The position numbers and the translations under genes are program-made. Below are positions 40,652-52,087 of a stretch of DNA of 64,000 nucleotides, one piece after another (position 1 is the stretch's first letter; each line of letters opens with the position of its first letter). The notes under the pieces are model-generated. The model made no database searches, was not told where the DNA came from, and worked only from the letters and a program-made list of their open reading frames with translations. The stretch is from contig JBBPUQ010000008.1 of the NCBI GenBank assembly GCA_038501195.1, positions 2,924,501 to 2,988,500 of the forward strand, given 5' to 3'. The stretch is from Nemania diffusa (lineage: Eukaryota; Ascomycota; Sordariomycetes; Xylariales; Xylariaceae).

Positions 40652-42168
40652 ATGCATTATCTCCGTATTCATAACAGATCCAACCACCCTCAGACATTCC
40701 AGTGTCATGGTTATAATGGCAACAAGGACTTGACGATCAATGGGAACGGCCAAGCTAACATTGAAGCCCCTGATGGCACTTCAGGCGCCATTATTGCCGT
40801 TCATGAAGGCGTGATTGGTGAACAATGCGAGATCACCAAATGCGGGTGGCAGGGGAACGACACCATCGATATTAGCAATATCTGTGGTGCTGGCGGCAAC
40901 ATTACTTGCCAGCAGGTCGGTGACCCTGCCGGGAAGTTCAAGGGCCTTGAGAACTTCATGCAAGCCTGCAACCAAGCCTGGCACAAGTTGCCCCAGGCAA
41001 AGAAGGATCAACTTAAGGGCCACGTATTCCTCGATGGCAGTGGCAACGTGAAGCGCATCGGCGCCCCCAAGGACTTTGAACCCCTAGAGCAGTTCGTACG
41101 AACCTTCGCGAACGGCCGTACCTACATTGGTGTTGGAGCCTGGTAAGTCTCTCTTGGCCTGACATATTCATCAATCATTAATGATTTTCAAGGGGACCTA
41201 GTCAGGGAAACCCCGAAGATAACAAGCAGAGCTCGGCTGGCAAGGGTAGCAAGGATATTCTGATCGTTTACAGTGTAAGTGCTTGGCCCCCACGGAAGGG
41301 GATAGTGTATGTGGCTTTCACTAACACTTCATAGGACGGTAACGCTGCACCTGATCCTTCTAAGCCGTTCACCGGTCAGTCTATTAACGCGGTGGCATTC
41401 AACCTCATGGCCGTTCCAAGTGTAACGCATGAAGTAAGCACACCTGTGGCGGACGAAGGAGCCAATAAGCAGGCCGAGAAGGCTGGTGAGCCTACAGACA
41501 AGCAAGCTGCCATGGCTGAAACGGTCAGCGAGGCAAAGCCAGAGACACTAGCTGCCAACTCCGTCCATCTACTAGCAGCGGCGCCGTCAGTGGCGGCGGT
41601 GTCGGGCCCAGGCATTCTCCTGACCAACAAGTCCTCCAAGACGAACACGTACTTCTTCTACGACAACTACTGGAACGGCAACGGCGAGGCCGGCGCCAAC
41701 TTCGACCACCCCCTGAAGCACGTCGACGTCGGCCCCAACCAGACCACCCACGTGCCCCTGCCCCTGAGCTTCAAGGGCCGCGTGCAGCGCGGCGACCAGA
41801 TTCCCGCCACGTGGGGCGAGTTCCAGGTCAAGGCGTCCAACGACGGGCGCGCGCACGGCGACATCTCGCTGCAGCAGGGGTGCGACGGCGCCGCCACCGT
41901 CGCCTCTACCGACGGCACGAACGTCTCCAACGGGTTTTCCAAGGACATCGTCAAGGGGGCGCCGGCGGCGGCCCTCGGCAAGAAGCCGAACGGGGAGAAG
42001 GTCCTCGCCAGCACCGAGGGGAACTGGAACGGCCCTGGTAACAACGCGGCTGTCGATTGGGAGTACAAGCAGCTCGGCCAGGGCAAGGCGTACATCAAGG
42101 GGGGGACGGGGGTTCCTGACATCGCTAGCAAGAACAACTGTCTCCACTTCACTTTCTATGTTGTTTAG
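40652..42168 (+). CDS. Protein of unknown function with two similar beta-rich halves
   Basis: Three exons (40652-41142, 41193-41274, 41335-42168) give 468 aa. The N-terminal half (residues 1-200) and the C-terminal half (about 285-468) look like diverged copies. RIHNRS...YNGN parallels LTNKSS...YWNGNG, and DTIDISNICGAGGN parallels HGDISLQQGCDGAA. An Ala/Glu/Lys-rich linker of about 80 residues joins them. The alternating hydrophobic pattern suggests beta-sandwich folds, loosely thaumatin-like. There is no signal peptide (MHYLRIHNRSNH is polar), although the Asn/Gly-rich composition and paired Cys are typical of secreted proteins. Base composition changes sharply inside exon 3: the part coding the C-terminal half is very GC-rich with C/G third positions. 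The gene shares a promoter region with GH128-CAP, so the pair may be co-expressed. I do not recognise a named family. Confidence 0.75.
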
Positions 42169-43619
42169 GTAGTTGCTGGGGAATGGAGTCTCTTTCTTTG
42201 GAGTATGGCTGCGTTATTTAGTTGTATTGATACAGGTCAGTGATTGGGTTAAGTAGATAAATACCTATATAGATAAATAACTAAGCTCGCTGGCAGGCTT
42301 TTGCAAAGATTAACTTGTTCTCTTTCCTTTTTCTGCTTTTTTTTTTTTCCAATTCAAAGAGTTTAAACGAGGTTGGGACTTTATTTGTAGCAGATACTGT
42401 AGAGTTGCTAAATCGTTGTTTATGTTACGACACAGACTAGACTAGGCCTGCTGGTATAAGCCACGAGATAACTAAGCCCCAGATAACTTGGTGTCTTGTG
42501 GTCCTTTGTACGAAGGCCTGTAACCAAATATGTGGCTTACTATTGCAGCCCGCTGCATTGTATACGGCCTTTCCTTCCTGTTTGCTAGTTTTTAATACAA
42601 ACTCCCTAGGTTGGAAAATTCGTAACTTCTGAGCAATGTTAACGATAAGTTGGTGCCCGCACTGAATCTTGGGCGGGAACTATAGATCAGATTTTAAAAT
42701 ATTATTATAAGTTGGCTTGAGGGATTGGGAGTAGGAACGTAAGGCGAAGGAAATTATATAGTACGGTTAAAAAGAGAGGAGAATGCAAAATGAAGAAGGA
42801 ATTGAAAGACTACGTGGTGGAGCGGTGATTTCGATTATTTCACCGCTACATGCGTAAGTAGTCCATAAGTCCTAATATAACTAATATCTACTGGCACAAG
42901 CAGGCTGCAATTACCTATAATTGAGACCTTCTTTCATTTTAGCTATGATGGATTATAGTAAGAGACGTGGAGTAGAGTGCTTGGGCATTGCCCCTATTTT
43001 TGATCGTAAGTACTAGTTAAATTAAGGGAAATAATAAACAATGATTTAATTTTTATACCAACATCTTCAACTACAACGTGAAGCTTCTATATATTTATAT
43101 TTTGAAGTAGGAAGCTGGTGGCAATATAACATATTGATAAAACCACATTCAATTTACACTGCTTTACAATATCGTATGCCAAGATATTGGTAGTATAGTT
43201 AGCTTTTATATTTCACAGCAGAGTTTCATTGTGACTACAGTATCTAAAATCGCACTAGCTTTTATATTTAATTCCTAGAATCACTGAATCAGTAGTTCAG
43301 ACAGTGGGCATTAAGTAGCTAATCCTCTGGTGTTGTATTATATCAAGATAGTGAGCTTTATACCTTAAGGCACAGCTAATTATTGCTGTGTGGACCCTTG
43401 AAAAACACATAGCGGTGCTCGTGTTTCCTGTCTATGACTTATAGTGATTCTGGTCCTGCTTTGACTATGGATACAGGGCATTCTTTCTATTACTAACAGC
43501 GACTTTTACGTCGGGTTGCTACGAAACAATCCTGCTGCCCCGAGCGTGACCGGCAGAGTAATATCGTTACAGCCGAGCCTGCTGGTGGTGCCCACAAAAC
43601 GTGTCGCAAGTGAGTTTAC
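42169..43619. other. Intergenic, AT-leaning
   Basis: About 1.45 kb between convergent genes, with a short T-run near 42340. No gene or structured RNA recognised. Confidence 0.5.
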
Positions 43620-44811
43620 CTACTTGTAGAAAGTTTTCACCTTCTCGACCTCGTCATAACTTCCCATAAAGATGCCTGAGCGATCGTGGATGCTTTCTGG
43701 CACGACGTCGAGCATGGGCAGCATTTTGTCGTTGACGGCTTGGCCACCAGCTTGGAGCGTGTTAGTACCACATAGCTTCCATAACTCGGAGGGATGGGGG
43801 GCTATGCAATCTCACCGTTCTCAAACACCATCGCCATGGGCGCGCACTCATATAAGATCCGCAGCTTGCCCTTGGGGCTCTTCTTGTCGGCGGGGTACGC
43901 GAAGATGCCGCCGTAGAGCAGTGTGCGGTAGGCGTCGGCGACCATGCTGCCGATGTAGCGCGCGCTGTAGGGCTTGCCGTTGTCCTGGGGGTATTTGAGC
44001 GAGTTGAAGTAGGCCTTGGTGGTGTCCTCCCAGTATAGCGAGTTGCCCTCGTTGACGGAGTAGATGGCACGCTTCTTGGGGATCTGCATGTCCGGGTGCG
44101 TCAGAATGAACTCGCCGAACGAGTTGTCGAGCGTAAAGCCGTTGACGGTGCCGCCCTTCATGGTGATGACCAGCTGGGCCGAGGCGCCGTACATGGTGAA
44201 CCCGGCGGCTAGTAGCTCCGAGCCGGGCCGCAGGATGTCCTCCTTCGTGCCGACCGAGCCCTCGGCTAGCTTGTGAATGCCGAAGATGGTGCCGACCGAC
44301 ACGCCCGCGTCCAAGTTGGAACTGCCGTCGATCGGGTCGCACGCTACGGCGTACCGTGCTCCGGACTGCTGGTCATTGAAAAATATAATCTCCTCCTCTT
44401 CTTCGGATACCAGCAGCGCGCACTTGCCCGACGACCGCATGGCCGAGATGAATAAATCATTTCCAATAACGTCTAGCTTCTTTTGATCATCGCCCGTTGC
44501 GTTCGACTGTCCGGCAAGGCCTGTGAGGTTCACGAGCGTCGCTCGACGGATGTAATAGGAAATCGCTTTAAAGGAGAACTGAAGGGCATGGCAGAGTAAT
44601 CTACGGCATATAAGTATTAGCACTTTGTCATGCGGGAGACAAGACAACCACGGCTAGGGAGGGTGGATTCGTACGTAAAGTCACCAGTGGCCTCTCTGTG
44701 TTTCGTTTGTTCTTCGGTTAAGAATCGGGTTAATGTGACGATGTTCGTGTTTACGCTGGTAGACTCGGAGGGAGGCATCTCGTGTGACATGTTAGTTCCG
44801 TTGATCGCCAT
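43620..44811 (-). CDS. fbp1: Fructose-1,6-bisphosphatase
   Basis: Three exons (44811-44675, 44600-43816, 43750-43620) give 350 aa. The active-site metal-binding motif is DPIDGSSN (Asp134, Asp137). Further family segments are IVTLTRFL near the N-terminus, LLCHALQFSFKAISYYIR (created by the first splice), SEEEEEIIF, ARYIGSMVADAYRTLLYGGIFAYP and KLRILYECAPMAM. The last exon gives AGGQAVND then PESIHDRSGIFMGSYDEVE, the normal C-terminus. It hydrolyses fructose-1,6-bisphosphate in the cytosol, the committed step of gluconeogenesis. Met at 44811 is the upstream choice; Met8 (MSHEMPPS) could also start. The introns of 74 and 65 nt are canonical. Fungal homologues are 340-355 aa, so it is complete. 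Confidence 0.96.
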
Positions 44812-47800
44812 GACGATGGGCGAGGAAGTGCAGTTGTTACTTGGAAAGTGTTATCACCCGGATCCGGGGTATGCTAACGAGTTCGGAAGGATAATTGACA
44901 CAGAGGGGGGAACAGAGGGACGAGAGACAATGCGCTTGCTTCGTTGTGAGACAACACAATTGGGGAGCGATGAAAGAGGGACGACGTAATAGGGACAAAT
45001 GGCACTCGATTGGGTATAGAGTATAGATGGGATCGGCCGTAGAGTTATGGAGAAGAAGAATTGTAGGGCGCGCTAAAAGGTAGGAGGAAGATCGTGACGT
45101 CTCAGAGATATGCCGAGGGCGAAACCGGGAGTTTATATTATAAAGAACGGTTTCGCTGGGGTACATGTAGTCGAGACCGAGGCCTCGAGTGTAGTGCAAG
45201 TACTGTTTGTTTGTGCCTACCTGGGTATAATGCAGTCCTTTGATAGGAGTAGCTGCTCGCTGGACCCCGCCAGCCCTGTCCTTTACCCCTTGCCCCTCCC
45301 GCCCTCGTGTGCATCCTCAGGGACGAGATAGATAATAAGGCAGGCAGTAGGCCAGGCCCGGATCTCCTAGCCATCGCCATTCGATGCTAGCTCGGCACAA
45401 CGGAGCACTGGCGGCACAGTAATGTGGTGTCTTGGGTGGTTTGCGCCGTGGGAAAAGAGGATTTCCCGGGTCGAGCCGCCTGGAGTATTCTGGGGTCGCT
45501 GGTCATTGTACCGACGCGGGTGATGTCGGCCAACCTCGGCCAGCTGCGTCGGCATACGTCACTCTGTCTATGCCGAATTCATTTGGCATCTGGTCGGGTG
45601 AGCTCATCCGCGCCGCTAATTGGTGGATCGTGACTAAAAGAGCCTGCATCTCCCAATGACAAGCTATCGGAAGCCAAAATCTAGGGCAGCTTCAGCTGTT
45701 GCAGCTGATGCCTTAGTGGACGGGAGAGTACAGTGCAAGCCTGGCGTAGATAACTACCTCTACCTATGTAGGTACCTAGCTGGGCTGGGCTTTCATCCTT
45801 TCAACATTGATGTGTGCAGGTGACGCACATGGGAATTGCGCCCCCGGATTTTAGTTACCTAGAACTTCGAACAGAGGAGATCCATGCATTAGGTAGGTAC
45901 CTACCAGTAGGTCCCCACTGGAGAGTGGGGATATCGGGGCTGGAACTTTCTTTCATCCGATGTCCCTCAGACCCCGCTAGAGTCCATGCTAACCAGTCGC
46001 CCACCCATCTTCTAGCCAATCAGTGGAGCCCATAGCAGAGCTGTGGGAAATTTTCGCAAACCTGCTAGGTATTTAAGAAAATTTGGAGCTCAGAGCTTTC
46101 TTCCACTTACCATCTTTTCCCTTGCACAACATGCATAGCTGTAAGTAGCCGCATTTCCTGAAAACCACCATTCCATTTCTTTGATGACACTCTGTAAACC
46201 GCAAACTAGAGTCTTTGACCTCTTTTGAGGCATGAAACTGATTTTACACGTCAGTCTGAGCTAGCAACACGATCACCGTCTTTTGACCTGAGCACCTGCA
46301 TGGCTGGTTGTGCTAATTATCTTCATAGGTATGCGATGGAGTCGGGCCTGAGCACCAACATGCGAGAGAACAATGCCAATGCCTTGGTCAAGTGGCCGGG
46401 TGTCTGGCATGAATTCGCTACGCGTGTAGCATTCTGTACGTATTCTCCCACCAGCCTCCTTCACTCCACCACTTTCATGATGATCACTTCTATGCTTTCG
46501 CATAGCTGGAAATTACCGGCTGAGACACCTGTCTTTGACGAAAAAAACTGGCTGTATCTGATATACTTCAACTCATGTCGCTGTATTGCCGCTTTTCCAA
46601 CACTGGACTTTTGATGCTAATTCATCAACAGCTCGCAATGTTCTATAGTCAACGGTACGCAGATTCCTATTAATCCTCCGCATCCCACGTCGATTTGATG
46701 AAGCGGCACTGGGCTCCGAACATAAAACCACATGAGTCGATATGCCAATTTGTGGCAGGCCTAGAAAACCTCGCCCACTGATCACGATACACAATATGCA
46801 TCTATTCGAGTTACAGTTAGGGGTCATTAGCTGATTCAAACTTCAGCAAGTACAACTTTGCTCCGGGAATACGAAGCTCATCTCGTTGTTGCTTGTGGCT
46901 ATTTGGAGCTTCTGAAGCTGTAATATGTAATATTTTGGCTGCCTGTGCAGCAAGTAAAATAGGTTTGTCTGCCCATTTCTTTTACACTGGCGCCTAGCAC
47001 CTCTACGTCTACCTGATGAACACAGATGACGAGTCTGATTCGGATTCCCGTTGAAGACAACAAATTTACCTACCATTCATGCCTATCTGATAGCAAATTC
47101 TCCATATGATTCTTTTTATATCATGCCGATGGCCCGTTTACTGACCGCCGGGACATACAGAAGGTTCGTTACGCTTTTTTCTCAGCACGACAACAATCGC
47201 ATTGCAAAATGATGATTCGACCTAAAAATTGACAAGCATATGTCATAGCTTTCGGGCATTGATGACACACAGTCGTATCTGACTGCAGCGATATTACCAC
47301 GTCGTGCTTAGCGTCCAAGCATGTCCAAGACTGACAATCGTCATTTATAGCATCCTGCCAGTCGCTCCGACTCCTAGATAATATTGTAAGGTAAGATACT
47401 ACAAACTTTTTCCACTCTGTTCCATTCCATAGGATGATCTATTTTTATCACGACGGTCAACATAGCTCGACAGCTTTGATGAAATTGCCTTTGACAAGGC
47501 GTAATATCTGAAAGGAATTTCACGTCAATAAGTCTGTACACAGTTTTAGCTTGTGCATATGGCTAACTTGATGTTATTAGGTCATCAGCTGCCACATGTA
47601 GCTAGAATTGGTTTGTTGGGCTGCATGTTGGTAAGTATTATCGTGCAATACGTAACAGAGGTTACGTTTTCTGTATAGTGGCGCCATATGTTGGGGAACT
47701 AGCAACCGTCACTATCGTAGTTTTAGCACATGATATCTCTATTAAATGGATGGATATCTTGCGCGTATCTAGATTGAGAATACAGACAATGAAGTTCAGC

Positions 47801-48389
47801 TACTATTAGAAACTGCGATACAATCGAAGCCCGTGAACCATGGCATTGTTAAAATGATTATAAGTGAGCTTGACAACATGTCGAGACGTTGATAGAATTG
47901 GGATGATGAGTATTATACCTAGTCACTTATTTAGTGGCGGCAGGCACAGGTACAGGTTTAAGCAGGTTTGGAAGGAGGTAGACTCCTACAATATTTAGCT
48001 GGCGTTCCTTACCTCTACCTATAGCCCCTCCATTTCTAAAACAATAACAAATATGCCACTATTCCTAGATTCTGGATTGCATGTACACGCTGTTTTACGA
48101 ATATTTAGCCGACTAACACGCGCACTAGGCATTATGAAAAACACCGGGTGAAATATGTTTATGTGCCATCTGCCATGAAGCGTCTCCTGCATGGAGCTGG
48201 GTGAATCCCTGCAGTTTCGGGTATGGTGAACGCGATCGTGCAGCCGCTAGCGGGATTTGGCAGCTAGGGCTGAAAAGGGGGTCGACAACAATCTCTCATG
48301 AATAAATTTCTCCATGCCTCACGATGCGGCCTAGGTAAAGTGACGGTGAAACAGTGCTTGAGGGCTCCCCTCGTACCAATCTGCCCAAA
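44812..48389. other. Gene-poor stretch, about 3.6 kb
   Basis: Includes the fbp1 upstream region. Two copies of the palindrome TAGGTACCTA lie at 45769 and 45894. A possible small spliced frame (46336-46561, described under findings) is not firm enough to call a gene. The rest holds only short unassignable frames. Confidence 0.45.
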
Positions 48390-50265
48390 ATGTCGTCAAG
48401 CGGCCAGGCCGAAAACATCATCACAATTATCGGCGTCCCACTCGCGGTGCTAGGTATCCTCCCAATTTTGTATAACACGCTTGCGACGCTAGCGGCGCTG
48501 TCGAAAATCAAGCGCATGCTCCGACATGGCAAGCTCACGGCGTTAACGCGAAGCGATGTCGTCAACAGGGTGATCGAAGTAGAGTTGCCGCGCTATGCCG
48601 TCCAGCCTTGGGACCGCTTCAATCACCGGGCGGAATACTGGCAGATTTCGCGCCAGCCCAGCTCAATACCCGGCGGGTCCTGGACGACCTTCAACTGGAA
48701 GACGAACACCATCGGCATCAAGACCCAGCGCGTCGAGTATGCCGACCAACTCCGCCAGCCGCAGGTCGAGATCGAGCTCCACGAGCTCGTGGCTTATCTG
48801 CTCGATCTTGGTGCTATTCCCGATGCGCATGGGTGGAAGCTCCTTCGCTCCACGGGATTATGGACGCCTATGGGGTGCTCGCTAATGAAGAGCCCCGATA
48901 GGAGCCATACGGCTCTGGCTATCGCTCCTCTGGACGACTCGGACGGGCACCTGTCCCTCAAGGTCACTTGGGAGGCGTCGTGGACGACACGAGATGCCTC
49001 GACACTCCCACCTTATTGGATTCGGCTGCCGGCTCCGCCCGAGAAGGACCTGAGCGAGGAGAGTTCTGCGGCAGCCTCCAATTCCCAAGAAGTGGCTCGG
49101 TCGGAGGAGACTAGTGATACAGACAAAGCGAAAGAAGAGCCTGATACGAAGAAAGACAGCTCACCGAAGCAGTCACTGGACTCGATACAGAAACAAGCTG
49201 ACCGGAACGCCCGCTCGCCGATCACCTGCCAGTTCTCAGTAGACGGTTTGCAGTCAGCGCTGAGCCAGGACGAGGGCCACGCACCGATGGTGTCGTCGCT
49301 GAACGTGCACAGCCTGCACATGGAGCACCTGCGGGCGGGCGGGCACCGGACGCACGGCAAGTGGTTCGCGAGCGCGGCGACGGCGTACGGCACGACGAGC
49401 CAGACGGTGCTGTGGAACTACAAGATCCCGGACGAGGTGCTGGCGTTCGCGCGGCGCGACACGGTGCCCTGCGGCGTGCTCGAGCTGCTCGGCGTCGTCG
49501 ACGGCGCCCTCACGCCCCAGTGGGCCACCGCCCACGACGACTCCCTCGACTTCCACGAGTCCTTCGTCCGCAACATGCAGGAGCAGCGCATCGCCATGGC
49601 CGCCGAGGCCAAGATGGACGCCGCGCAGAGGCAGATCGCCATCAAGGCGCGCCGAGACAGGGAGATGAATCAGCGCATTAATGATAGTACGTATAGCTCC
49701 TCTCCCTCCTCCTCCCCCTTCCCCTTTCTCTTCGTTTCTTACCCTTTTTCTCCCTCGCGACCAAACACCCCAGGGTTTCAAGAGATTATAGACAGCATCC
49801 AAAGTTGAAGTGGAAGGTTACTGACTCGGGGGAACGACAACAGTGCGCGACCAGTCCCGCCGCGACGCCCAGCGCCGCGAGACGCGGCGCCTCGAGGCGC
49901 TGCAGAGCCCGAAGTGGGACACGAAGCTCGTGGCCGAGCACAACCTAGCGTGGCTCCAGGCGCGGGGGGCCGCGCACCGCGAGCTCGGGCTGCGCGAGGC
50001 GGTGGGGACGCTGCTGCACCGCATGGTGCTCGACGGCGCGTTCGCGGCGGCACTTTGCGAGATGCTGGACGCGTGGAAGGCGTGGGCCGACAACGGCGGC
50101 ATGCGCAACGCCGACCTCGAGGCGCTGCAGGCGCGCCAGGAGGTCTTCGCGCAGGCCAGCCTGCTCGTCGCCCTCGTCAAGGACGCCACGGGTGCCCACG
50201 AGGGCACGCTGTCTATGGACTTGCAGGAGTGCTTGCGGATGTGGAGGGTCGTGCGGCTCGGGTGA
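48390..50265 (+). CDS. Membrane-anchored fungal protein of unknown function
   Basis: Two exons (48390-49686, 49844-50265) give 572 aa; a Met 12 codons earlier (48354) is possible. Residues 9-31 (ITIIGVPLAVLGILPILYNTLA) are one hydrophobic helix followed by basic residues, so a single N-terminal anchor with the bulk in the cytoplasm is likely. The middle has a compact domain (about 60-220, with WTTFNWKTNTIGI and VEIELHELVAYLLDLGAIP). An acidic/Ser-rich disordered linker follows (about 230-290), then a second conserved-looking block with TVLWNYKIPDEVLAF and DTVPCGVLELLG. The C-terminus is an Arg/Glu/Ala-rich helical region. The 157-nt intron has a GTACGT donor and joins in frame. The second half is markedly GC-rich. 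I do not recognise a named domain. Confidence 0.75.
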
Positions 50266-52087
50266 GGGACTCAGTCTCTCTATCGAGTTAGGCTTCTTTG
50301 GGTTGGTGAGGGCATTTACTTTACGCGTTTCATCTGTACATACTATGAAGTAAGGGTCGATGCTAGAGATGGCGGGAATATATGGGAAATTTATGTATAA
50401 TACATCCTAGCAAGCCGGCTGCTGTTCAAGATGTGTTCTCGTAGATATGTGCTTGTTCTTCCGATCTTGTGCTCCAAAGCCGATTGCATTATCTAGCGGG
50501 CGGAAGAACGAAATACAAGAAATCTCGCGATATTCCCAGTTTACTTGTGGGGGATATACGATGAGTTAAGTTGCCGAGATCACAGATAAGTTCAGCTTCG
50601 CGTATATGCGGAGGCTTTCATGGCCAGGCGTCGCTGGCGCGAGATGCCGATGACGCTTGGTTAGATGTAGGCGGCGCTGGCGGTCGTTAGATAGAATTAC
50701 TAGAACTTTTCTAGTTTATATCGCATTGTCTCTTTCACAAAGGACCTTTTCTATGATGGCATCACTAATGCCCCTTGATGAGTGACAAGCTGTATTTCAC
50801 ATACTTAAATCGCCGCTGTAACGAAACGTATCACTAGTAGTTATTCAAGTTTATATCTATTTGAAGATTTGTGGTACCGCGGCATCCAAACCCTCTCCTC
50901 ACTTGGAATTTGAATCTATCTTGAAGAGCGTTGTTGGAAAGGAGCGGGTGGCATGGCGCCCCTACTACGCAGACCCCTTTGGAGGAAAACACCCGACCAG
51001 AGCGGACATCAATATAATAATACGTAGAGCGCCTGCAGGGGCTTAGTTAAACCGTTCAATGGTTGAACGAGGGTAAGAGCCTAGGATAGGCTACGTAGTA
51101 GTATGTCATCGCATCTATCAGCGGTCAATCTTCTCGTGTATCATCAAGATCTCTTCGACCCCTCTTATTGGCTTCCACTCAAAGAGGCGTTTAGGGCTTG
51201 CGTTCAAACTATCTGCCAGTGTCTCTTTGTTATCATATGACCTCAAATGTGCTTATGGCTGATGCTGTCTGAGATCATAGGAGAGGTCTTCCCCGCCTTT
51301 GTGTGACGATCCAAAACCTCTATGTAGAGGACGAAAGCATCCTACGAGCCCAGCCACTGACTTCGAGCTCTGGAGTTTGCCGTCCAATTTTCCTTTTAAC
51401 CCCGCCGAAACTCGCACCCTCCATCTAGATGCATGGCGTTGTCGCTACCGCAGTCAAGCAGCAGCCCCGCCCACGATGTTCGGGGCCGATGGACGCCTCC
51501 AACGATGCGGTTCTTCTCGGGGACCTCCCACTCGGGGATCATTATGCGAGGAATCGCGCCCACCCATTGTATTGCTTATTCTTCAAGAAGGGCTGGATGT
51601 CGCGGCGTGTAATAGACAACGCCTTACATACGACTGCCTTGGCACATGCACAGTGCATTGAAATAGGAAAGTCCGGATAGAGAGTATAGAATATGACTAT
51701 CGCGTATCTTAGACTATTTCTCAATATATAGTTTAGATTATAATTTAAGAGATGGCAAAGAAGCTATAGAATTTTCACGAAAATAGTGTCGTATCATAGG
51801 AGATGAGCCTGAAAATATATGGCTCACTCAATAAACCTTTAGAAGCACGGGCTTTATGGGCAGTATCCGTAAACTAGAACCTAAAGTTAAGGTGCACTGG
51901 TAATCCCGGATTTTACCTTTCTATTTCGATGCGTTTCGTGACGTTGAGGGAGAGGGGTGGATGAGAAGAATCAAAAACGTGACCAGGCGCAATGTGAAAG
52001 GTGAGTGGTTGTGGTAATTGAACCGTTGTTTATGATACTATAAGCTTGAAATGACATAGCTTCAAATGCGGCCTACTTCCTTTAAGA
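50266..52087. other. Intergenic region, no gene recognised
   Basis: About 1.8 kb. A plus-strand frame at 51299-51661 overlaps another in a second frame; neither has family resemblance or splice support. Confidence 0.5.

Noticed and set aside
41587..42147. 186-codon minus-strand frame across the GC-rich end of the duplicated-domain gene
   Set aside because: Antisense shadow; Val/Arg/Gly/Leu repeats and no start or splice context.
49254..49802. 182-codon minus-strand frame antisense to the membrane-anchored protein
   Set aside because: Same reason: composition follows the complementary codon bias of the real exon.
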